Source of the DNA: Laguncularia racemosa
Lineage: Eukaryota; Streptophyta; Magnoliopsida; Myrtales; Combretaceae
Length of the DNA: 64,000 nt
Assembly (NCBI GenBank): GCA_037954665.1
Contig: JBBMOL010000280.1
Span: 496,001-560,000, forward strand
Direction of reading: 5' to 3'
The notes beneath the pieces were generated by a model. The model made no database searches, was not told the origin of the DNA, and was given only the letters and a program-made list of their open reading frames with translations. Of this stretch, positions 55,882-64,000 are shown in pieces (position 1 is the stretch's first letter; each line of letters opens with the position of its first letter). The translations under genes and the position numbers were made by a program.

Positions 55882-57004
55882 TGGGGCATTTACTGTTCAG
55901 GCTCTTCGCCCAATGTATGAACACTCATGCGCGATCGCCTCAACTTATGGTGGAGGAAGGACGTAGCTACGTAATTCTTCTTGTGGAAGTAACTTTATTT
56001 TATTGGTGCAACCGTGATTCCTTCCTCGTGAAGCAAAACATTTGATAACTGCTGACTCAATGTAGTGCTGGTAGCTTTTTGTTCTTGGCTAATAAAATAT
56101 CTCCCAATATCTCATTTTACTACCAACACCTTTTAAAAACATTGGCTTTAAAATGAAAATACAAAAGATAATAGAATGATTTAAGTTATATATATATATA
56201 TATATATATATTTTATCACTTTTCGTTATAGTATATAAGTTTTTTAGTTTTTTTCTCTCTCCTTTTAGAACCTAGTTTTTATCACACTTACAAAGAAAAG
56301 TTAATGAGATTATATTGCTGAGATATATATATATTTTTAATTTAGTTCTTAAAATAAATAATTTGAAAAACCTTACGGTTTTATTTTTACACCTTTTTCT
56401 CCCTTTAAAATATATAAATATAAACTGTATAAATTTCATTAAAAAAATATCGATAATAATATATAAACTTCATTTTTCCTGTTTTGCTAAACAATTTAAG
56501 CATAACTTTTTCATGTCTCTACAATCATGGCTTCCATTTTAGTTATTATATTATTATAATATATATATATATGTATATATATATAAAAATATATATAAAA
56601 GACACCAAACTCACTCATTCTTGTTAACATTTATTTTAATAACAATTTTGGGATACTATGGTTTCATTGATGATTTAGAAGTTGTTTGTATAGTTTTTTG
56701 AGTTATAATAAGTAAAGTTATTTTTTTATTGATTATAATAAAGGAGGAATATTCCAACTCGATTCATTCTATAAGAAAATTAGCATCTATATATTGTATA
56801 ATTAGGTTATGACTCGCGAGTTAGTTTGTTTAACCTATTTAAGAAACACGTTAGGGTTGAATTTTTCAACCCATTGAAGAAGCGGGCTAAACAAGTCTAA
56901 CCAGTTTAACTTGTGTTTCAACTCATTAATTTATGGACTAATCTACCAACCCAAAGAAATAAAAAAAAAAAAAAATTAGCATAACTTATTCTAGCAAGGT
57001 AAAG
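55882..57004. repeat. RBR copy 2 upstream region
   Basis: AT-rich, gene-free. It matches 34235-35280 in its first 900 bases. It contains (AT)n tracts at about 56187-56212, 56322-56336 and 56556-56600. It is the expected promoter region of the RBR copy; (AT)n tracts make TATA calls meaningless. Confidence 0.5.
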
Positions 57005-58763
57005 GTTAGTATAATGGAGATCTATGAAAGTGAGTGTTGTCGTATATGCAATCTAAAAACATGGTTAGGGCTAGTAATTCAAATTGACATGTTGTATTTC
57101 TATTTGGATTTAAGCGGCTTTTGTAATGATAAAAATGACTTTTTACGAATTGTATTATAAAACTTAAACTATAATTTGATTTGCTTGATAAGTATGTTTT
57201 ATGTTCAAGTTGAAACCATTTATCAAATAAAAAAAACTCTAAACTAAATATATCATAAATTATCAAGTGTCTATGCAAAAAGCATGTTTAGGTAACCCAT
57301 AAGAAAACATAAACATTGAACTATCCAATTCATCTACCTATTCTTTAAAATACAAGCTATTATTGGAAAACTTAGTGAATATAATTTTTTATCATTAAAA
57401 TTTTATCTTTAGAACATGAAAAAAGAGATGTAGAACACCACAAAGGGATGGTGATACACACACATATATATTTGTATATATGTATGTATAAAAAGTTAAG
57501 AGTGTTATTGTCATTGGAACTAGAATAAAAGTGGGTGAGAGCAATTGGATAGCAATGGATGATGCAAGAGTGAAAAAGAGTGAGGGGCGTGGGTATGCAC
57601 TAGAGAACATATTAGAGTAGGTTTAAACTGCAATCTTAAATAGTTTTATGGATTGTACCAAGACATGTCTATAGGACCTATTATAATGAAGTTTAGGTGC
57701 TAAACATGGACCTAAACATGTTGGTAAATGATTTAAATAGGTTTGACCTATTTATTAATTATAACAAGTTTTACGGATTTATTCATAATTATGTTGTGTT
57801 GTATCTGATTAGCATGTAAGGTACGATTCACTAATCCTTAAAATGGGGATAAACGAAATGATTCATACCTACATAATTTGCTGGATGATATTTCACTTCA
57901 AAGTGACTCATCCGTCAAATATAAAGGAAGCAACTCTCTCAACATAAAGAACATAGTACACATTCAACTAGATTAAAAACGGCTTCAGTTGTGGTTGAGG
58001 CAATGGTTTACATCCAACCGTCGTTTGCATCCCACTAAGCAACGGTGTGCCCAATGGTGGATCATCTATACTTCCTGTAGGGATTAACCTATCTTACTAG
58101 TATAGGCTAACATGCCTCTAAAAATGCATAATGGTGGGATTGATGATCACTATAAAAAATATGCATATTACACGTTGACACCATTATTGCGAGTGATAAC
58201 CAATTTGAAATGAGGTTTTTGAACTGGTGACTAGGTTAAATGGAACTCGACCGAATCGGCTATGGAAGAACTGGCAATTATTTGTCCCTCTGTTTTCATG
58301 AACTTTGGCTTTGCCATTTGACATATCTTTGCATTGATCCAACTCAAGGCTTATGTAAATTCAAAAAGACTAGACGGATCTCCATTTTGGCTCGAGCATT
58401 ACACAACTCCACCTACATATACACTTAAGCATCTCTACTTTCATCTCCTTTGCTAAAACTATCGTGGAAAATGAAATAAAAGCTAAAAGCCCAATAATCA
58501 CATACAAACAAGAGATCAACAGAAATCCATAAATAAATATCTTTTCACCCCTCTCATATTCAGGGCATAATTTTCAGAAAAGCAAGTGCATAAGGAAGTG
58601 GAGTGTGTTTAGTTGATTTCATAACGAATACTCCTAAAGAACTCATTTAACTTTTTCCATGTTATATTATTGTTAGCAAAACAAATATAATTAAATTCAA
58701 AATTACGCCATATAAATTCATAAGCATATCTCGTTCAACTTCTTCGCCAGCAGTGTTGCTGGT
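57005..58763. repeat. Segmental duplication, copy 1 (RBR downstream flank)
   Basis: Reference copy of the block seen at 21741-22680 and 46228-48272. It lacks the solo LTR (46401) and copia (48278) insertions, so it gives the empty sites for both. The stretch 57970-58560 is the part shared with 47530-48200; short plus-strand ORFs there are not conserved in frame. No gene is supported. Confidence 0.6.
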
Positions 58764-58835
58764 CAGTCTCTAGCACAACCACCGTGATCACCACTCCACT
58801 CTCTTCCACATCCATAGCAAAACTGAACTTGGCAC
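58764..58835 (-). CDS. RBR-type E3 ligase, copy 1, last exon (partial gene)
   Basis: An acceptor (AATTTCAG) precedes an exon starting at 58835 that encodes CQVQFCYGCGREWSG, DHGGCARD and TGA. It is the intact equivalent of 53230-53302 and differs at a few residues (GCG for ECG, WSGD for LSDH). The remaining intron 58836-59095 ends at a Ty3/gypsy insertion; the upstream exon would be beyond 64000. Whether this copy is still expressed, with the transposon in its intron, cannot be told. Confidence 0.6.
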
Positions 58836-59095
58836 CTGAAATTACCATCACCAGTAGTAGCAATCCATCAATAATATTACATATTCTTTCCTAGAAGCAG
58901 TAGCTTTATATCGAAATCGAATTCTGAATTACTATCCGTCCCGAAAAGAGGGGATAGAAAATGGAGGCAGAGTGTAAATATAATAGAATGATATCACTTT
59001 TAATGAAATATAAATATAATAGAACAATTCTTTCCCTCTAAGTTTGTTTCATTCGTCTTCTACTACATGTCATTTATTTACAAAATGATGGAGGC

Positions 59096-59730
59096 ACAAG
59101 AGACACGGGACACACGGCCTGAACACACGGCCGTGTAATGATTGGTAGTTTTCCACAGAATCATACACGGCTCCCATACACGGCCGTGTATCACGACCTT
59201 GTATCCGATCCAGATTTCCACAGAAGTATACACGGCTTCCTTACACGGCTAGGAGACGGCCGTGCATCGCGACCGTGTATTCAGTTCAGATTTCCACCGA
59301 ATCATACACGGTCCCCATACACGGCCGTGCATCGTGACCGTGTATTCGATCAAGATTTCAACAGAAGTGAACACGGCTTCCTTACATGGCTAGGAACATG
59401 ACTGTGTACCTAGTCAAGAATATTCACAGAGTCATACACGGCTTAAATACACGGCCGTGTATGAGACCGTTTGTGGACACGTATTTTATTATTTTTTCCA
59501 CGTGTACGTTTAGATTTTTCCCTTTTAGATATTTTACGGGGCCATATAAATACTCTTTTGTCATATAGATTAGGGTTACGTTTTATTATCATATTTGAAT
59601 ACACTTTGAGAGAGAATTTTCTCCAATATCCGGGTTGTGCGCAACCAGATTTGCATCAAAGAGTGTTTCTTTGTTGTGGGAAACCAATCCAATTTCGGAT
59701 TCGTTTCGATTTCGCTTCCGCGCTGTGTTA
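59096..59730 (+). repeat. Ty3/gypsy 2 5' LTR with palindromic repeat array
   Basis: The LTR runs from tgatggaggc to cgctgtgtta. The 59105-59470 part has five tandem units of about 65-75 bp, each starting tttccacagaa-like (about 59151, 59214, 59289, 59354, 59424) and each with tacacggccgtgta palindromes or variants. A TATAAATA box at 59545-59552 and the sequence tttgaatacactttgag downstream fit the promoter and transcription start region. The final dinucleotide is TA instead of CA. Confidence 0.87.
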
Positions 59731-59732
59731 GT

Positions 59733-59744
59733 TGGTATCAGAGC
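59733..59744 (+). promoter_or_regulatory. Primer-binding site, Ty3/gypsy 2
   Basis: tggtatcagagc, two bases after the LTR end, is an exact match for the usual initiator methionine tRNA PBS of plant LTR elements. Confidence 0.9.
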
Positions 59745-59763
59745 AAGGCTATTTCCTGTGGAG

Positions 59764-60534
59764 ATGTCAACTCATCAAGGCGACGATAGCGGTCGTGTTC
59801 TTGACGGTGTTCAAGATGCGAGGTTTCAAGGGAACCATCAATGGGTTCCTAGGGCAGAGTTCGACGCAATGCATCAGAAGGTCGGGCGTATGGAACAGTG
59901 CCTTGATGAACTGATCGAGCGTTTCGATGCTCTGGTAGTAGACCCCAATAGAGTTGGTGGCGCCGGCAGGAATCCACCACGTGTGGTGGAGGAATTCGGT
60001 GGACGCGTAATTTGACCTGTTGTTGAGAACAGGTGGGGACGTGTGGAGAGTGAGGAGTCCAGCGAAGAGAGTGATGATACGTACGGAAGTAGACCGCGGC
60101 GAGGACATGGTGGAAGAGACGGTGGTCATCGGATGGCTCCTCATGGAAACCACCCTAGAGAAGGTGATCATAGGAGGAACCGTGGGGGTTATGATCACGG
60201 GGATGGCGGAGACTACCGTTTGAAGGTTGATATTCCATGGTTCAATGGTAGTCTCAACATCGAAGGCTTCCTTGATTGGTTGGCGGAAGTAGACCGGTTC
60301 TTCGACTATATGGAAATTCCCGAGGACCGTCGTGTGAGGCTGGTGGCATGCAGGTTGAAGAGTGGTGCTTCGGCATGGTGGGAGAGATTGCAAAGTAGGA
60401 GGCAGAGGGAAGGAAAGCACCCGGTGAGATCATGGTATCGCATGAAGCAGCTGCTGCAACATGACTTCCTCCCGCTGGATTACGAGCAGATATTGTTCTA
60501 ACAATATCAGTGGTGCCGCCAAGGACAACGTTCT
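59764..60534 (+). pseudogene. Ty3/gypsy 2 gag, N-terminal part
   Basis: The ATG at 59764 is 19 bases after the PBS and matches the gag start of element 1. The frame encodes FDAMHQKVGRMEQCLDELIE (coiled coil), TGA at 60013-60015, an Arg/Gly-rich stretch, then WFNGSLNIEGFLDWLAEVDR, CRLKSGASAWWERLQSRRQR and DFLPLDYEQILF, ending in TAA at 60499-60501. Both stops are in frame and the frame resumes at once. The ATG in the LTR at 59635 is not used for this call. Confidence 0.88.
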
Positions 60535-61785
60535 ATGCATGAGTATACGGCGGAGTTCATGAGGCTGGCAGAGCGGAATGATTTGAGGGAGAGTGAGGGT
60601 CAGCAAGTTGCTCGGTATGTAGAAGGACTGAAACTACAAATCAAAGATAAGATTGGGGTGACGATGGTGAGAACCCTCGTAGAAGCAAAGAACTTGGCTC
60701 TCCGAGCCGAACTTGTGTTGCAGGAGCAAGGGAGTAGATATGGGGGAGGACGGAAAGGGTATGTAGGCGAAGCTATAGGTGGTGGTAGTCGACCGGTACT
60801 TGAGAAAAGTAGGGTTACACCATATAAACCAACTGAGGACATGTCTAGGAGGGAAGAGAAAAGTGAGGGGAAGAAGCCGATGGAGCCGAAAGGAGCTCAA
60901 AGACAGAACAATCCCTATGCCAAACCCATATTGGGCAAATGTTTCCGATGCAACCAACCGGGTCATCGGTCAAACGAATGCCCAGCGAGGAAGAGCGTCA
61001 ACATCCTCGATAGGGAAGATGATGAGGAAATTTGCTGTGAGCCCGATGGAGAGGGAGAATATTATGAGGAAGAAGAAGAAGCAGCGGAGCCATCATATGT
61101 AATTCGGCGCATGATGCTCACCCCAAAGCAAGAAGAGTTCAAGCAGAGGCACCAGTTATTTCGCACATGGTGTACTATCATGGGGAAGCTATTTGAGTTA
61201 ATTGTAAACAGTGGCAGTTGCGAGAACATCATAGGAAGGGAGGTTGTGACAAAACTGCAGCTGCCCGTCGAGAAGCACCCGAATCCTTACACTATTGGTT
61301 GGATCAAGGCCGCTGAGAAAATTGAAGTTAAGGAGAGATGCAGGGTACCTTTCTTAATAGGGAAGTACCGCGATGAAGCATTCTGCGACATTGTAGACAT
61401 GGATGCTTGCCAGATTTTGTTTGGGAGGCCATGGCAGTTTGACGTGGACGCGCAACATGCGGGCAAAGAAAATGTCTACCGATTGGAGAAGGAGGGTGTG
61501 AAGTACACCTTATTACCGTTGAAGAGGGAAGGACGTGCTAAAGGGAAGAAGGTTGAGAGTCGCTCATTCTTAACTGTCACTCAATCTAAGAAGGAAGTGA
61601 TGGAGGACTTGAGGGAATCGCGAGTGGTAAACGCCCTCATCGTGAAAGGAGTGATCGAAGGAGGGGAGGAACTTGATGGAGAAGTGCCAAGGGTAGTGAA
61701 GGATCTTCTTGAGGAGTTCAAGGAAGTGGTCCCAGACGACCTACCCGAGGGACTACCCCCTCTGAGGGATATTAACACCAGATAG
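60535..61785 (+). pseudogene. Ty3/gypsy 2 gag C-terminus, protease and RT start
   Basis: It continues the gag frame: HEYTAEFMRLAERNDLRESE, zinc knuckle CFRCNQPGHRSNEC, an acidic linker (EGEYYEEEEEAAEPSYV), then the aspartic protease. Its active site reads LIVNSGSCENIIG, so the catalytic Asp of DSG is Asn; element 1 keeps Asp. ACQILFGRPWQFDVDAQHAG follows, then EVVPDDLPEGLPPLRDI. A single missing base at about 61770 shifts the frame and produces the TAG at 61783-61785. Confidence 0.9.
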
Positions 61786-62582
61786 ACCTGGTGCCCGGGG
61801 CTAGTCTCCCAAACCTCCCGCATTACAGAATGAGTCCCAAGGAAGCCGGGATTCTCCAGGAGAAGGTCCAAGAGCTTTTGGACAAAGGTTTCATCCGGGA
61901 TAGCCTAAGCTCATGTGCGATTCCAGCGTTGTTAACTCCCAAGAAAGATGGGAGCTGGAGGATGTGTGTTGATAGCCGAGCTATCAACAAGATTACCATA
62001 GGGTATAAATTCCCTATACCCTGCATCGAGGATATGTTGGACCGTTTGAGTGGCGTTACTATCTTCTCCAAGATAGACTTGCGGAGTGGATATCACCAGA
62101 TTCGAATCCGTCCTGAAGACGAGTGGAAAACGGCGTTTAAGACCAAGGAGGGGCTGTATGAGTGGCTAGTGATGCCATTTGGGTTGAGTAACGCACCGAG
62201 CACCTTCATGAGGGTAATGAACCAGGTATTGAAACCTTTCAATGGTCGTTTCCTTGTTGTGTACTTTGACAATATTCTGATATACAGTAAATCCGAAGAA
62301 GAACATTTAGAGCATCTAAGGTATGTGTTGTCTACATTAAAGGCGAATAAGTCATTCACTAATCTTAAAAAGTTCACATTTTTGTCAAGACGACTGTTGT
62401 TCCTTGGGTTTGTGGTTAGTAGTGAGGGAGTGATGGTGGATGACGAGAAGGTGAAAGCAATTAGGGAATGGCCTGTTTCAAGAACCGTTACAGAATTGAG
62501 AAGCTTCCTCGGCCTAGCTAGCTTCTACAGAAGGTTCATTAGGCATTTTAGTATTGTTGCTGCCCCCCGACCGAATGCTTAA
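61786..62582 (+). pseudogene. Ty3/gypsy 2 reverse transcriptase
   Basis: RT blocks in order: LTPKKDGSWRMCVDSRAINK, FSKIDLRSGYHQIRIRPEDE, VMPFGLSNAPSTFMRVMN and VVYFDNILIYSK. The last is the catalytic YFDD box with its second Asp replaced by Asn (codon AAT at about 62270-62272), a change expected to abolish polymerase activity. LRSFLGLASFYRRFIRHFSI follows; a one-base loss near 62570 shifts the frame to TAA at 62580. Confidence 0.92.
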
Positions 62583-63730
62583 AAAAGGGAAAGTTCCAAT
62601 GGGGTGAAGAATCTAAATTGAGCTTCATGAACTTGAAGCAGAGATTGTGTAGCGCGCCTGTACTAGCGCTACCAGACTTTGAAAAGTTGTTCGAAGTGGA
62701 TTGCGACGCTAGTGGGGTCGGAGTCGGTGCAGTACTATCACAAGAGAAAAGACCAATAGCCTTTTATAGTGAGAAGTTGTGCGAAGCAAGAAGGACTTAG
62801 TCTACCTATGATAAGGAGTTCTACGCCGTGGTAAGGGCCCTTAAAGTGTGGGAGCACTATCTGGTCGGGAAAGAGTTTATTTTGTATTCGGATTGTGGGG
62901 CTCTTAAACACTTGAGTGGTCAGACCCGAATTAGTAAGGATATGCACGCCAGGTGGATTGAGTTCTTGCAGAGGTTTCCTTTCAGGTTGATGCACAAGTC
63001 AGGTGTGCAAAACAAGGTTGCGGACGCCCTGAGTAGAAGAGCGAATGTCCTGCTTACTTTGAGTACAGACATTGTCGGTTTTGAGAAGCTAAAGGAACTA
63101 TATGAGAATGATAGCGACTTTAAGGACACTTGGATTAAGTGTGCCAACAGGGAACCGTGTGACGACTATCATATACATGAGGGATATTTGATGAAAGGGA
63201 ACCAGCTGTGCATTCCCGAATCTTCTTTGCGGGAAAAGCTTATCAGGGATTTGCATGGTGGAGGACTGGCGGGACATATGGGTAGAGATAAAACCCTAGC
63301 CGCAGTTACCGCTAGATAGTTTTGGCCTCGGTTAAGGAGGGATGTGTATCGGATTGTGGAGAGGTGCTACATTTGTCAGGTGTCTAAGGGGCAATCCAAA
63401 AACACTGGCTTATATACTCCTCTCCCCGTGCCTTCAAACATTTGGGAGGATTTGTCGATGGACTTTATACTAGGTTTGTCTCGTACCCAACGAGGTACTG
63501 ACTTTGTGTTTGTTGTAGTTGACAGGTTTTCCAAGATGGCTCATTTCATCCCATGCAGGAAGACCGCCGACGCACGGGCTATTGCGCGGTTGTTCTTCAA
63601 GGAAGTGGTGCGGTTGCATGGAGTCCCAAAGTCCATCACATCTGACAGGGATAGTAAATTCTTTAGCCACTTTTGGAAGACCCTCTGGTTTATGTTTGAT
63701 TCATCCCTGACTTACAGCAGCACCGCTCAT
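62583..63730 (+). pseudogene. Ty3/gypsy 2 RNase H and integrase (truncated)
   Basis: RNase H reads FEVDCDASGVGVGAVLSQEK, AFYSEKLCEARRT, a TAG at 62798-62800 (former Trp), STYDKEFYAVVRALKVWEHY, LYSDCGALKHL and KVADALSRR. Integrase: zinc region DLHGGGLAGHMGRDKT, TAG at 63317-63319, RCYICQVSKG; core SMDFILGLSRTQRGTDFV and SITSDRDSKF. It stops at 63730 in the sequence that should continue to HPQTDGQT, because a new element starts there. Stops keep the frame; the catalytic Glu is beyond the insertion. Confidence 0.9.
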
Positions 63731-64000
63731 TGATAAGATCACATTATACTTATATTTTCTTTTGGACTTATATTAAATTTATTTCAATATTATAAGAAAA
63801 TATAAAGAAATGATACTTAATGGTGTTTATTGTGAAAATACAGGTTTTGAGGACCCAAAAGTAAATTACAAGTTAATTGGAGGAGTTTTTTACAAAATTG
63901 AAGAAGCGAGCGGAGGATTGCACTAAAGGCCGCCGGCCTTGGGCCGGCCTACATTCAAGGTCGCCGGCCTATATTAAACCGGCCTTAAAAAGCATTAAAG
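63731..64000 (+). mobile_element. Left end of another inserted element
   Basis: At 63731 integrase sequence gives way to tgataagatcacattat. The new sequence starts with TG, is AT-rich for 200 bases, then has GC-rich inverted motifs (ggccgccggcc, gggccggcc, gtcgccggcc, accggcc) at 63930-63985. This could be the LTR of a further retrotransposon. ctcat at 63726-63730 would be its target site. Nothing in it is coding. Confidence 0.5.

Larger units (their letters stand above)
59096..63730 (+). mobile_element. Ty3/gypsy element 2 (same family as 39635-45375), interrupted
   Basis: A plus-strand element: 5' LTR 59096-59730, PBS 59733-59744, gag, protease, RT, RNase H, and integrase up to 63730, where another element has inserted. 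The 3' LTR lies outside the window. Left flank caaaa (59091-59095) would be the target site. It disrupts the intron of RBR copy 1. Stops, two frameshifts, and Asp-to-Asn changes in both the protease and RT active sites make it inactive. Confidence 0.9.

Noticed and set aside
56187..56600. (AT)n tracts as promoters or hairpin elements
   Set aside because: Simple microsatellites in AT-rich DNA; no other supporting signal.
59767..60420. 217-codon minus-strand ORF
   Set aside because: Antisense to gag of Ty3/gypsy 2; the homologous gag in element 1 gives a similar shadow.
39635..63730. Endogenous pararetrovirus instead of LTR retrotransposons
   Set aside because: LTRs, PBS, integrase and target-site duplications are present, and no movement protein or viral-type arrangement is seen.

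Overview
This is a eukaryotic nuclear window, almost certainly from a flowering plant and probably a eudicot. It is AT-rich, packed with nested LTR retrotransposons of plant-specific lineages, and carries fragments of a small intron-containing gene family (RBR/RING-IBR ubiquitin ligases). I see no operon-like gene packing, rRNA, tRNA or CRISPR. I cannot name the species. No host gene is complete and intact here; nearly all recognisable coding sequence is decayed transposon.

Layout. 1-17840: a non-autonomous LTR element on the minus strand (called NA below; LTRs at 91-1196 plus 15072-15191, and at 16924-17840; interior 15192-16923). Its left LTR is split by a 13.9-kb Ty3/gypsy element of the Tat/Ogre type (1197-15071, minus strand) with both LTRs, an extra ORF1, gag, RT, two RNase H domains, integrase, and a large tandem array in its 3' untranslated region. 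17841-20230: a degenerate minus-strand transposon ORF with an exon-like fragment at its end. 20231-22727: anciently duplicated non-coding DNA. 22728-29562: a pile-up of NA-family LTRs in both orientations, including a solo LTR with target-site duplication and an LTR whose end carries three tandem primer-binding-site units. 29563-33961: a 3'-truncated, decayed Ty1/copia element that sits inside exon 1 of an RBR gene copy (33962-34234).

34235-36367: duplicated upstream DNA and a possible MITE. 36382-39360: a 5'-truncated L1-type LINE with poly(A) and target-site duplication. 39635-45375: a full-length, inactivated Ty3/gypsy element (minus strand) with perfect 5-bp target-site duplication. 46401-47121: an NA-family solo LTR with perfect target-site duplication. 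48278-53145: a full-length Ty1/copia element (minus strand) with perfect target-site duplication, its single frame broken only by five nonsense codons. 53230-55881: a two-exon RBR pseudogene. 55882-58763: duplicated flanking DNA. 58764-58835: the last exon of a further RBR copy, whose upstream part is displaced by a second member of the 39635-45375 Ty3/gypsy family (59096-63730, plus strand). That element is itself cut in its integrase by a new insertion running off the window at 63731.

How it fits together: an ancestral tandem array of at least three RBR ligase copies with shared flanks has been taken apart by successive retrotransposon insertions and deletions. The most unusual signal is in the NA family: its LTR ends carry 0, 1 or 3 tandem copies of a unit of about 155-185 bp that contains the tRNA primer-binding site, leader and a repeat of the LTR terminus, so the LTR seems to have grown by iterating its own PBS.
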